Positions 10,798 to 20,213 of a DNA stretch of 64,000 bases are shown here, one piece after another. Source of the DNA: Neovahlkampfia damariscottae (lineage: Eukaryota; Heterolobosea; Selenaionea; Neovahlkampfiida; Neovahlkampfiidae); the NCBI GenBank assembly GCA_016618085.1, contig JABLTG010000078.1:25663-89662 (forward strand), in the 5' to 3' direction. The first letter of the stretch is position 1. Each line of letters opens with the position of its first letter. The notes under the pieces are model-generated. The model worked only from the letters and a program-made list of their open reading frames with translations. It was not told the origin of the DNA and did no database searches. Position numbers and translations under genes: made by a program.

Positions 10798-11682
10798 TTA
10801 ACCATCTTTTATTTCAACTTTTGGTGTTTCTACTTTCCTTAATTGATTTTTTGTGTAATTTGCAGGAATTCCTTTTAATTGATATAATGGAGGCTGATTT
10901 GGTGCCAATATAATATTTTCAATTTCATGAAGTTCCTCACTCCATCTAATATCTGTTTTTCTGAATTTTGAATCCAATTTTTTTCCTGTTGCTGGATTTA
11001 TTGGGTAATCTAAAGCAACTCTCACTTTATCACCAGTTTCTAATAATTTACATGCATCTCCTTGACATTTTGCTGGCTTTGTTTCAGGTTTTTTTGGTTT
11101 CTTTTCACCAATTTGTTTGTTGTATTCTTCAATAATTAAAGGCAGGTTTGCTGTCCATTTTCTATTGGTTAGTTTATTCTTTAATTCTTCAATGGTTTGG
11201 AATTCAAATATAATTTTACCAAGAGTTCCATTAAAACTTTCAACAACTGCTTGTGTCCTGTGACGATTTGGAAGTGAGTGATGAATTCCAATTTTATTTT
11301 CCTTCGCAAATTTATTAAATGCACCTTTAAATTCTGAACCACTATCAACTTGCAAAAAATGTTTTGGTATATTTAAATATTCTCTGTTGTATATCTTTTT
11401 TAATGCTTCTACTATTTTATCAGGAGTTTTTGCAGAGATTGGTTCGGCATCAGCATGCCTTGAAAATACATCAATTACTGTTAATGCATATTTTTGTTTG
11501 TTGTCGTGCAAGAGAAATAATAAATCCAACTGATGAATTGAATCTCTTTCAGTTGCAGTGTGGTGCGCGGTATTAATTGGTTTGTCTTTTTTCGGTTGTT
11601 CCATCAAATCCCGAACATGTTTTGACTCTTTTTCATTTATGTTTAGTCTTTTCTTAACTTTTTTTGAAAGTAATTCGCTCAT
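10798..11682 (-). CDS. DDE (rve) integrase of virophage/Polinton type
   Basis: 294 residues with a retrovirus-like integrase core. HQLDLLFLL carries the first Asp, LQVDSGSEFKGAF the second, and QAVVESFNGTLGKI the Glu, giving the D,D-35-E arrangement. The C-terminal part (GDKVRVALDYPIN, ENIILAPNQPPLYQLKG, NQLRKVE) looks like the SH3/chromo-like tail of Polinton, virophage and related integrases. No reverse transcriptase is fused. The leader just upstream of the ATG is very AT-rich (TATAGATAATATAAT). Its neighbour upstream on the same strand is a GIY-YIG nuclease 48 bp away, as in compact viral gene blocks. The frame is intact. Chromosomal integration is the expected activity. Confidence 0.8.
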   Translation of the reverse strand: MSELLSKKVKKRLNINEKESKHVRDLMEQPKKDKPINTAHHTATERDSIHQLDLLFLLHDNKQKYALTVIDVFSRHADAEPISAKTPDKIVEALKKIYNREYLNIPKHFLQVDSGSEFKGAFNKFAKENKIGIHHSLPNRHRTQAVVESFNGTLGKIIFEFQTIEELKNKLTNRKWTANLPLIIEEYNKQIGEKKPKKPETKPAKCQGDACKLLETGDKVRVALDYPINPATGKKLDSKFRKTDIRWSEELHEIENIILAPNQPPLYQLKGIPANYTKNQLRKVETPKVEIKDG

Positions 11683-11730
11683 ATTATATTATCTATATAA
11701 TATGAATATATTTGGTTAATTTTTATTGAT

Positions 11731-12078
11731 TTACAAATTGTTAATGTTTTTTCGTTCTTGATAATATTCTTTTTGGTATTCTTTTAGTGTTCTTGATGGT
11801 ATATTTTTATTAACACAATCATATTTTTCAACCCAACATCTTTCTTGTTTATGTAATTGTTCTTTGTTATCACATGGGTAATTTTCAATCAATATTATTT
11901 TACAATTATCATAATCTTCTGAAAATAACATTTTTGATGAGCATGATTTTCCTATTTTATAATCGTGTCTGTGTTTTGCCATTCTAACACATAATTTTTG
12001 AGTTGTAGAACCAATATAACATTTATCATTTATTGAGTTAATAATTTTATAGATTTTTCCATTTTGATAATTTACCAT
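11731..12078 (-). CDS. GIY-YIG endonuclease
   Basis: 115 residues. The N-terminal GKIYKII and CYIGSTTQ provide the GIY and YIG equivalents, followed by the conserved Arg/His region (RMAKHRHDYKIG), an EN-containing strand (LIENYPC) and the helix EQLHKQERCWVEKY with a catalytic Glu. Stand-alone GIY-YIG proteins of this size, ending in a basic helix (KEYQKEYYQERK), are common in giant viruses, virophages and Polinton-like viruses. It lies on the same strand as the integrase with a 48-bp AT-rich spacer. The role is DNA cleavage in homing or element mobility (inference). Confidence 0.82.
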   Translation of the reverse strand: MVNYQNGKIYKIINSINDKCYIGSTTQKLCVRMAKHRHDYKIGKSCSSKMLFSEDYDNCKIILIENYPCDNKEQLHKQERCWVEKYDCVNKNIPSRTLKEYQKEYYQERKNINNL

Positions 12079-12242
12079 TATGATTTTTTATGTTTTATTG
12101 TTTATAATTTACTATAACTTTAAACCTTTAAGCACTTCCATTTTTTATATTTGTAAATATGCTTTTTTTTCGATCAATTCATTATTCTTTCAACCAATTA
12201 AAATCTAATCAACTCAAAAAAAATTCTTCAAATAAAAAACAA

Positions 12243-14507
12243 ATGGATATTTAGGAAGAAAAAGATGGGTCAGAAGAAACTACAAAGGAAGAACGAAAAG
12301 CCAAACTTTTGGAAGATATAACATTTGACAAAACAAAAATTGAAAAACTTGAACGTTATAATGTAGAAGAAATTTTGGAATTAGAAAAAGATGAATGGAC
12401 CCAAATATTTGGGCCAAGTGAAGGAATTCTTTATTATAAACGTATTTCCAAACTTAAAGTAAAGACACTTTTGATTAAAAAAATAGGAAAAACGTGGAAC
12501 AAAAAGAGAAAGAGAACAAATTGAAAGTGAATCAAAAAAGTTTAAAAGTTATAGTAAAGATGAAAAATATAAAATATTACAAGAATTAATTACAATTGAG
12601 TCTTTAGATCATTTAAAAACAAAAACAAAAGAAATGAAATTTAATTTTTATCAAAGAGAAGAAGGTGAAAGAGTTGCTAAAAAATCGGCAATTGAAAATT
12701 TAGATTTAATTAAAAGATTTAAAAATGGAACATACAGCAAACAAGATATAAAATATTTATTACATATTGGAGGTTCAGGAATGGGAAAAACAAGATCTTT
12801 ATTAGAATTAAGAAATATTTTATTAAAAATTGATCCAAAAAAATATCCAGAATTTCAAAATACTTTACAAATTTATATTGATTTTTTTAATGGTGATAAA
12901 ATTCTTCCAAATGAAAGTCATTATGTAGATGATATACTTGGTGTTAGAATATTTAGTAGATTTTTTAGAAATGAAAAAATTGAAGAATTTCAAATTGAAA
13001 ATAATTTTGAAATTTATTCAAATTCTGGTGTTTTTAATTTACTTATTGTATTAGATTTTTTAAATGATTATCAATGAATATAACAATGCAAATAATATTG
13101 TCGGATACACACCAATTATTATCAATTTAGATGAAATACAATATACGTTAAATAGAGTTGAAGGAGAATGGAAAGATATCAGAAATAATATTGGATCATA
13201 TATTTGGGGAAGAAAAGATAGAATTGAAGATTATAATTTAATTTTAATACCAAGTATTGGAGGAACAAAAATTAATGATATTAAATTTCTTCCAACTGAA
13301 TATGGTTTTTATGAGTTTAAATTAGATTCATTTACCATTGAAACATTAAAAAAAATATTAAAAGATGAAAAAATTGATGAATATGAAAATGAAAATATCA
13401 AAAGTGAATTTTATAGATTTTGGATATTATGTTCTTTAATTCCAAGAGATTTAGAAAAAGGAATTAATATTTTTGTAAATTATTTTAATGAACTTAAAGG
13501 AAACACTCAAAATGAAATTCAAATTGATATTGAATTTATGAATGAATGTTATAATAAAATGAAAATTGAAAATTTAGATAGAGAAATAAGAGATCATTCA
13601 TTAGATTTACTTTTAATATTATTTTCAAATCTTGATTATGCTGAATTAGGAAAATATTATATAGATATCACAGAAAAATTTATTGAAAAAGGAATTTTAC
13701 ATAAAACTTTTGATAATAGAATATTTACATCTCATTTCATATTCAAATAATTATGTGAATTAAAGAACACTTTACCTTCAGACTTATTACCAGATTTAAA
13801 AACATCAATAACATGGCAATTATTTGAAAAATAGATTTATTTAGAATATCATTATTATTTCATTTTCGAAAAGATATTAATTTTGGAGAATTACATAAAA
13901 TAAGAAATATTTTTCAAGGTTATGCCAATGATGACGTTTTAAATCTCAAAATTAATTATAACGAAAAAGAATATGCATTAGAAACAAATCCCTTCATTGA
14001 ATTAGAAAATAAGCAATTAAAATATTTTTCAAAAAATCGTCCAATTTGCATTACAAAAAGAAAAAATGAATTGAAAACAGAAGATTTATTTAAATATGTA
14101 TTTCAATTACCATTGAATCACCCAAAATTTGATGGAAGATTATTTATTAAAAATCCAGATCCAAATTTTGCTGATTATTTAATTCTCATTCAATATAAAC
14201 ACACAAGTGAAGAAGAAACAGAAAAAAATCCTATTAATTGGCACGAAAGCATTCACAAAAGAATGGAAAATCATTTTAAGGAATATGAAAAAATTTATGT
14301 GTTCATTACAAATGGAAAAATAAATGATAGTCAAAAAGAGAAAATTTTGAAATGGAATGATTTAATTGTCATTGATAATGATAAACTTCAAGAATACATG
14401 AATCCGAATATATATATTCATATTTTGGAGATTTTGAATTATTAATCAATAAAACTGATGAAAAAGAGGATGAAGAAAAAATTGAAGAAGAAGAAATTGA
14501 AGAATGA
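12243..14507 (+). pseudogene. Crinkler-like NTPase/nuclease gene, broken by stops and frameshifts
   Basis: Successive frames encode one long protein. The N-terminal part (about 12243-12520) includes an in-frame TAG at about 12252. The NTPase part shows Walker A GGSGMGKTR near 12770 and Walker B INLDEIQ near 13125. The C-terminal part (from about 13830) holds a restriction-nuclease-like strand pair, FDGRLF and ADYLILIQYKH, then an acidic tail. This NTPase plus REase-like order is that of eukaryotic Crinkler (CR/CRN) proteins. Breaks visible: the TAG near 12252, frame changes near 12515, 13065, 13830 and 14410, and a TAA at 13748-13750. No intron explains them, so the copy looks inactive. Crinkler genes are often expanded and mobile; its position beside the viral remnant fits. 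Confidence 0.55.
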
Positions 14508-15034
14508 GTAATAAAAAATTGATTGAATAATTGAAATGTTGATTTGAATATTTTTAGTTTCAAAATATTTATAGCTGCTGTTAAAGCATCCTTTTGATGT
14601 TTGTGAAGTGATGATTGGTTGTTTTTTCAAACACAAGTTTCAATTTTCCTTCATTTCTGTTGGACAACAATTTTCCGAAAAATTTTGTTGCTGGCATTTA
14701 GTTGCCAACAATACCCAATAATTGTTGCCCACATTTAATTACCAGTTTTTATTGACCGGTCATCTGGTAGGTTGGTCGGCTCTTAAAATCCTTTCCTGTA
14801 AAATTGAACCATTTTTTAAAATTTTATAAAATTCCAGAAACCACCTTACCAGATTACCAGTTATTTATCTTATTCCTTTTTGTTAAAATTTAATTGGTAA
14901 AATGGTAATTGTAAATTAAAGTAATAAATTAAATGTTTCAATTAGATTGGAGGTATTAAATTGCTCAGGGCGAAGCTGGAAGAGAAACCGTCAGGTTTTG
15001 AATTTCCCCTTTTGTGTAAAATAAACTTTAGTTT
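14508..15034. other. Gene-free spacer in the accessory region
   Basis: No convincing gene. Around 14685-14711 there is an imperfect inverted repeat (TGGCA at 14692 against TGCCA at 14703, extended by TTGTTG and CAA). Base composition is less AT-rich than the flanks, notably at 14755-14790 and 14965-15000. It may be the degenerate left part of the retroelement that follows. Confidence 0.4.
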
Positions 15035-15358
15035 ATGTCAGTCCTGCCACACAAAACTGATTATGTTTTCACTGTTCCAAGTACTAAAACTATTACAACT
15101 TTTCAAAAAGAACAAAATTACCAAGATCAACATGATACAGATGATGAAGAAGATGAACAAACATCACCGGAAAATGAACCAATCAAAATTCTAAAATCAA
15201 AAGATGAAGAAGAAAAACTTTTAGAAGAAGAACAAAATTCAAATGATGAAAAAGATCAACAAAAAACAAGTCAATGGAAAACAAAAGTCAAAAGAAGAAG
15301 AGATAGAAAGAAAAACAAGTCAAACAACTCTCCTTCCTCTCCGAAAGGACAACACTAG
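15035..15358 (+). CDS. Low-complexity ORF, possible 3' tail of an LTR-retroelement polyprotein
   Basis: 107 codons: a short ordered start (LPHKTDYVFTVP), then acidic (DTDDEEDEQ) and basic (KVKRRRDRKKNKS) blocks. No domain is recognisable. Sixteen bases after the stop lies a purine-rich ATCGGGGGA followed by TGTTAC, the arrangement of a polypurine tract next to a 3' LTR. That suggests this ORF is the end of a retroelement pol gene in the + orientation. It could equally be an unrelated small gene. Confidence 0.35.
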   Translation: MSVLPHKTDYVFTVPSTKTITTFQKEQNYQDQHDTDDEEDEQTSPENEPIKILKSKDEEEKLLEEEQNSNDEKDQQKTSQWKTKVKRRRDRKKNKSNNSPSSPKGQH

Positions 15359-15376
15359 TTGTTTAATCCAATAAAT

Positions 15377-15590
15377 CGGGGGAATGTTACATGTGGATTA
15401 AGTTGTACCAAAACAGAGATTAATATGTCCGAATTAGGCTATTCAAATATACATATTTAGCCATTACACGACCTAAAGTAAACCATTTATTTCAGATACG
15501 ACCTTCTACTTCAAAGTGTTACACCAATCGGAACTAAGCACAAGAGCTATAAAAGCGCATTAAAATAACTAATAAACATTCACAACTTTC
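15377..15590 (+). repeat. Possible polypurine tract and LTR-like sequence
   Basis: CGGGGGAA at about 15377-15384 precedes TGTTACATGTGG. The next 200 bp are non-coding, less AT-rich, and contain a TATA-like element (GCTATAAAAGCG near 15548). The right part ends in the minus-strand reverse transcriptase remnant. No second LTR copy was found in the window, so the LTR call rests on position and motif order only. Confidence 0.35.
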
Positions 15591-16760
15591 GAATACCCAA
15601 GAGTAGATAGTCTCCAGACAGTCCTCTTTATTTTTGACTAAATCATCTACTGTGTCGCCTGTAACCAATAAATCATCAACATAATGAAGTGTAAATCCTT
15701 TTGTTCTTCAGTAAATATGTTGTCAATTGCACCATGAAAGAGAGTTGAACTTAATTTAAGACCTTGAGGTAAACTTCTGAATTCATACCTGGTATTATCA
15801 ATGATGAAACCCAATAAAGCTCTGTCTTTTTCATGAACAAGAAGGTTATGAATCCATCCTTTAAATCAATCTTTGCCAAGTATCTTTTCTTTTTAATGCT
15901 TCTAGTTTGGAGAATAAATCATGAATCTTTGGAAGGGTATTTGAGAGGTCAGGAAGATAAGAATTTAATACTCTTAAATCATCAACTCTTCTTAACTTTC
16001 CATTTGCTTTTGGTGTAATCCAGACAGGATAAGAAGATTGACCCTTAATCCTTGAATTGTTGGCTGCTTTTTGCACTTGACCCTTTTTTAATTTCTCCAA
16101 TGTATTTTCTTTTAGAAATTTGAGATATCTGTGAGGAATAGGATACTGTTTCACCTTGATGCCAGTTTGGTAAAGCTTCTTTGAGAATGGTAACTTCTGA
16201 CATTGTAATATAGGCTCAGAGTCTTCTATTTTTCTGTTCCTCTGAATTTCTACCTCCAGTTCTTTCTGACATTCAGGAGAGATTTCTTCAGTTCCAAATT
16301 CACTTGGTGAATCTTCCAAAAATTCAATTTCATTTTTATTGTCTTCATCAGCAGCTTCAAAACCTAAATACAGTTTTGGAATACTCTTTCGAATATCCAA
16401 AATGTTCTGAAGATGTACTCCAATTCTGACATCTGTTTTGTTCTTTGATTTACCCAAATCATCAGATGATACCACCCAAAAATGATGCCAAAATTGTTCT
16501 TTGGTGTTCACCAATATTTTGATCAAGTGACCTTTACTCGTGGATCCATTAAAGCTCACCAGGTCCACCTGATAGTTTAATTTAATATAATCTTTTCCTT
16601 CCTTGAGAGTATTGAGAAAGCTATCTTTGATATAACTAACATTCGCACCATCATCCATAAAGCACTTTGTATAACTTTCATCTGAACCAAATTTCTAAAT
16701 CCATCTTCATCTGTAGTTTCAACAACTACTTTCCTGATAATTGGTGGAATAATCTTTATT
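15590..16760 (-). pseudogene. Ty3/gypsy-like protease-reverse transcriptase fragment
   Basis: On the minus strand, VVVETTDEDGFRNLV leads into a retropepsin-like MDDGANVSYIKDS after a frame change. An intact 265-codon stretch follows (15861-16658) with HHFWVV, YPVWITPKANGKLRRVDDLR VLNSYL and LPKIHDLFSKLE, the protease-to-RT linker and RT fingers. After another break near 15860, a different frame carries the RT active site HYVDDLLVTGDTVDDL (about 15600-15690). RNase H and integrase are missing. At least three frameshifts or stops make it non-functional. Its orientation is opposite to the LTR-like sequence at 15377-15590, so the two come from different insertions or a rearranged one. Confidence 0.7.
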
Positions 16761-16966
16761 GTTCATTGGACAAAGAGGATTTTGTTGTTGACGGATTCAG
16801 CAAACCGGACAACAGTTGGTTCAAGAAAAAACTTCTGGAAGAACTTGCATTTTGCAGATTGGTATTAAGTTTCAAAGGAGACCGTTTAACATGAAACAAG
16901 TATCTTTTGTTGAATTTTCAACTTGTGAAGAAAAAAAATTGCAATCACTTGTAAAAATTAAATATT

Positions 16967-17668
16967 TCAATTTTTAATTTCTTCTAAATCTACATCAAAT
17001 TCACTAAAATCACCATTTCCATCAAAACTTAAATAATGATTCAATCTCACTGGTTGTTTTTTGAATTTTGATTTAAAAAGAATAATTGCTTGAATATTGA
17101 ATGTTCCCCATCCTAATCTTGATATTTCAAATGGTTCATTTTTTAGAGTTATTTCATTTGGCATAAATGTTGGGTGTAATTTTACAATCACTTGTTCAAT
17201 GATATTTTCTTCCAATGATTCTTGGCGGACAAAAAATTTCCAATGATGACAATTTGAAGTTTCAGAGTTTTTATATTGATGGAAATTACCAATAATTAAC
17301 TTCCCATGATGATATTTTTTACTCTTAAATACCTTCCATTCTTTTTCAATTTCTATTTTTCTTGTTTCATATTGTTGTGTAAATTTTGTTTTGATTTCTT
17401 GTTCTAACATTTTGTTGATTTTTAAATTTTTCAAATTCAATATATTTTCTTTTCTACATAAAGGACAATTGATTTTTATTTTTTCTTGGTTTGATTCATC
17501 GATGTTTAGATGTTTTCTATTTTTATAATTTAATTCAAGCAATTGATAAAGACAAAAATGACAAAATGAATGATGACAAGTAAGTGTTGTTGGTTCAATT
17601 ATTACATCTAAACAAAGTGTACAATCAAAATTCTTTTCTTCTTCCACTTGAATGTTTTTTGAAGACAT
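16967..17668 (-). CDS. RING finger-YEATS domain fusion protein
   Basis: About 233 residues from the ATG at 17668 (an in-frame ATG at 17695 would add nine). A C3HC4 RING finger occupies the N-terminal third: CTLCLDVI, CHHSFCHFC, CPLC. It is followed by a helical linker (KMLEQEIKTKFTQQYETRKIE). The C-terminal half matches a YEATS domain: LIIGNFHQYKN, CHHWKFFVR, VIVKLHPTFMPNEI, PFEISRLGWGTFNIQAIILF, LNHYLSF. YEATS domains read acylated lysines on histones. RING fingers recruit E2 enzymes. Joining them would couple histone acyl-lysine reading to ubiquitin transfer, which is inference. Single exon. The WGTF aromatic-cage region is present; substrate choice cannot be told. Confidence 0.82.
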   Translation of the reverse strand: MSSKNIQVEEEKNFDCTLCLDVIIEPTTLTCHHSFCHFCLYQLLELNYKNRKHLNIDESNQEKIKINCPLCRKENILNLKNLKINKMLEQEIKTKFTQQYETRKIEIEKEWKVFKSKKYHHGKLIIGNFHQYKNSETSNCHHWKFFVRQESLEENIIEQVIVKLHPTFMPNEITLKNEPFEISRLGWGTFNIQAIILFKSKFKKQPVRLNHYLSFDGNGDFSEFDVDLEEIKN

Positions 17669-17699
17669 TTTAGACCAATTAAATTTGTGATTCAAATTG

Positions 17700-17930
17700 T
17701 TATTTTTTCTTTGAATTCTTCAACAGAACCAATTTCGTTTTCACCAATAATTATACTTTCAATCATTTTCAAATGTTTCAACCAATCATTTGGATAATTC
17801 AGCACGAATACAACTACTGTTATCTTACCGTGAAAAGTAAATTCAGATCTTGTTTACTTTCCAAAATTCACAAAATGTAATTTCTAAAAATATCGATTTA
17901 TCTGAACAAACAATAATATTTCCAACCTGG
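17700..17930 (-). pseudogene. Unidentified coding remnant between RING-YEATS gene and tRNA-Met
   Basis: The minus strand carries open stretches in two frames with natural-looking composition: FHGKITVVVFVLNYPNDWL, then MIESIIIGENEIG, ending at TGA near 17701. Upstream in another frame is CSDKSIFLEITFCEFW. No start codon or splice signals join them. I do not recognise a family; it is probably a gene relic. Confidence 0.3.
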
Positions 17931-18003
17931 GCGGAATTGGCACAGTAGGTAGCGCATTAGTCTCATAATCTAAAGGTCGTGAGTTCGATCCTCACATTCC
18001 GCA
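17931..18003 (+). tRNA. tRNA-Met (anticodon CAT, elongator-like)
   Basis: 73 nt. Acceptor GCGGAAT pairs with ATTCCGC plus discriminator A. Anticodon stem TTAGT/TCTAA has a T-T mismatch next to the loop CTCATAA, which reads CAT. T-arm is GTGAG-TTCGATC-CTCAC. The A1-U72 and GATCG signatures of initiator tRNA are absent, so it is likely the elongator. T-rich sequence follows 9 nt downstream. Confidence 0.92.
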
Positions 18004-18430
18004 TTGGTTCTATTTTTTTTAAGCTGGATTTGAATTATCATGTTCTTCTGATTTTTTAGTGAAGCATGAACAATTGAAGATTAATGTTTTTTATTTTGTG
18101 AAATTGATGTTTAGAACCGGAGAAGTGGAATTGAGGAATTATTGGTGATTCTGAATTCATCAAAGATGAATAAGAAGCTGATGGAATTACAATTGACTGA
18201 TTTTGTTTGATGTTATTTTTGTTCAGTTGATCAAATAAAAATAAATAAAATAAAACTCCCCAACAATCATTTGGTGTAATTTTTTTTGCAAAATTCCACA
18301 GGATCCCTAGTTTTCTTCATTCATTTCAACTTTTTTTTTTGTGCATATCAAGCCAAGGCACATCCAAATTCTAGTTATTTTTTTTGGTTCTTATTCGGCC
18401 AATAAACTTCAAGAACTTTTTGTAACGTTA
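18004..18430. other. Non-coding interval upstream of the G-gamma gene
   Basis: AT-rich sequence after the tRNA-Met terminator. No ORF with recognisable content and no repeat seen. The downstream end carries the CCAAT box of the next gene. Confidence 0.4.
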
Positions 18431-18431
18431 A

Positions 18432-18437
18432 CCAATC
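18432..18437 (+). promoter_or_regulatory. CCAAT box of the G-gamma gene
   Basis: CCAATC 27 nt before the ATG; same placement as at other genes in the window. Confidence 0.5.
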
Positions 18438-18463
18438 AAAAAAACACCAAAACAAAACACAAA

Positions 18464-18736
18464 ATGACGTCAAGCAAAATGAACGATTTTGTGTTAACAC
18501 AAATTTTAGCTGAAAATGAGAAGCTTGAAAGAGAATTGGAGTCAAGTAAACAAGCTGTAAAAGCTTCAGAGGTATTGTGACAAATTCTAATTCTGATTTT
18601 TCACTAGGCGATCAAAACACTTCAAGAATACATAGAACAACCAAATTCAGAACCTTTTGACCCATCATACAAGGGAGATGAACCAAATCCTTTCCTTTCA
18701 GCTCCACCAGGACCAGGATGTTGTGTTGTTATGTAA
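18464..18736 (+). CDS. Heterotrimeric G-protein gamma subunit
   Basis: Two exons (18464-18571, 18608-18736) with a 36-nt phase-0 intron give 78 residues. The N-terminal coiled-coil-forming helix (LAENEKLERELESSKQA) matches the region that pairs with G-beta. The end has NPFLSAPP and a CaaX-type prenylation signal, CVVM, preceded by another Cys. The Met at the last position favours farnesylation. Length and layout are typical of G-gamma. It would anchor the beta-gamma dimer in the plasma membrane. Three RGS-domain genes also lie in the window, though they are not adjacent. Confidence 0.85.
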
Positions 18737-18760
18737 AAAAAACGAATAAAAAAAAAAAAA

Positions 18761-19759
18761 TCATTTAATAACCAACTTTGGTTTTGGATTTTCTTTGAAC
18801 CATGAACTTTTTAAAGCTGTTTTAGCTGATAATCGTTGATTTGGATCCATAGTCAACAAACCTTTCAAAAGTTCAAAACCTGAATTACTTAGTAATTTCT
18901 CTGGAATTCTTTCTCTTAATTTACTCTTACTTTCTCCAAGAAATTGAAATTTTTGAACATACTTTAATTTACTATATCCTGGCCAACTTATATCATCTGG
19001 AACTCCCAAAAGTTTAAATATCTTATCAATTTGTTCAATTTCTGTTTGTCCTCTAAAAAGAGCATCTCTTACAATCAGTTCTGCCATAATACAACCAACA
19101 CTCCACATATCTAAAGCAGTTGAATAGCTATTACATCCCAGTAATAATTCAGGTGACCTGTACCACAAAGTAACAACTAAAGGTGTATATTGTCCAAGAG
19201 GATCGGAAAAATTTCGAGCCATTCCAAAATCACAAATTTTTAAAACACCATCTTTGCTTATTAATAAATTTGATGTTTTTAAATCACGATGTAAAATCCA
19301 GTTATCATGTAAATATGCAACACCAGACAAAAGTTGTTTCATTAAACTTTTGACTAGTGATATTTCCAATGTATTTTTTGTGAGAAGAGTTCTTATATCA
19401 TTGTCTACGTATTCCATAACCATGAAGACTCTGTTTATTTTATTTTATTTTTTTTTTTTTTTTTTACGTTTCGATGTTTGATCCTGTTACTATTTCGTTC
19501 ACTTTTACAATATTTTTATGATTTGATTTTAAAAGTAAGTTTATTTCTCTGACTGATGAAAGAGGAAATCCTTCTTGATGCTTGTCCAATTTTATTCTTT
19601 TCAATGCAACTATTTCCTCAGTTTTTTTATTCTTTGCTGGAGGTTTAGAATAAATGTAATGAACACACCTTTATATACAATTCCATATGAACCTTCCTGA
19701 ATCCTTCCAATTTTTTCATAATCATCAACAGTATTGCAGTGAGGTAAATTATCGTTCAT
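18761..19759 (-). CDS. Cyclin-dependent kinase, CDK10/CDK11 (PITSLRE) type
   Basis: Exons 19669-19759, 19468-19636 and 18761-19430 are joined by introns of 32 and 37 nt, giving 309 residues. Motifs: IQEGSYGIVYKA, EIVALKRIKLD, then PLSSVREINLLL in place of PITSLRE, VMEYVDNDIRTLL, HRDLKTSNLL, CDFGMARNF, TPLVVTLWYRSPELLLG and the CMGC insert MWSVGCIMAEL. VDDYEKIGRIQEG and VTGSN resemble CDK11 more than CDK10. It lacks the long charged N-terminus of animal CDK11, as in many protists. These kinases act in transcription and splicing. Exon 3 alone could be mistaken for a complete small kinase, because the second intron is a 37-nt poly-A/T tract. Confidence 0.88.
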
Positions 19760-19909
19760 TTTGAAAACCAATCAGATTGAAAAAAATTTCAAAAAATCCA
19801 TCAAAAATAAAGTGTTGGCAAAAACGGTTTATACAAAACATCACTAAAAAAAAGATGTTTTCATGCATTCAATTATTTCGGTCAATTGTCTGAATGCAAA
19901 AAAAGGGAA

Positions 19910-19984
19910 TACTCGAAGCGAGGATCGAACTCGCGACCTCGACCGTGTTAAGGTCGCATTCTAACCAACTGAACTATCCGAGCA
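19910..19984 (-). tRNA. tRNA-Val (anticodon AAC), second copy
   Basis: Exact reverse complement of the tRNA at 9568-9642, all 75 nt. Anticodon loop TTAACAC. The poly-A tract on the + strand just left (19899-19905) is a Pol III terminator when read on the minus strand. Flanks differ from the first copy, so the duplicated unit is only the tRNA itself. Confidence 0.95.
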
Positions 19985-20213
19985 CTTGTTGCTAAATATA
20001 TGAAAAAATTAAATACATTATTTAAATATCTATAGGTTATCAACAGTCCACATATCTTCTCTTGCTATGTTCTTTATTTTGGAATGACAAGAAAAATGCC
20101 TCAAATCAAGAAAGAAACTGGATTGACAAAGCATCATCCCAACAGTTTGGGTTTTGAATATCAAGAACAAATTTTCATAAATAAACTTCAATCACTGTGC
20201 AACTATTTTTATA

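Larger units (their letters stand above)
10007..12078 (-). mobile_element. Remnant of a virophage- or Polinton-like DNA element
   Basis: Three same-strand, intron-free genes (GIY-YIG nuclease, rve integrase, degenerate integrase-like gene) are packed between tRNA-Val and a Crinkler-like pseudogene. Protein-primed polymerase, packaging ATPase, protease and capsid genes expected of a full Polinton or virophage are absent, and I found no terminal inverted repeats. It is therefore a fragment. Coordinates are those of the recognisable genes, not of true element ends. Confidence 0.55.

Noticed and set aside
12243-14507. Reading the Crinkler-like region as several separate small genes
   Set aside because: Motifs continue in order across the breaks and follow one known architecture, so one broken gene is the simpler view.
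15833-16018. + strand ORF in the retroelement region
   Set aside because: Antisense to the reverse transcriptase fragment, whose motifs are clear on the minus strand.
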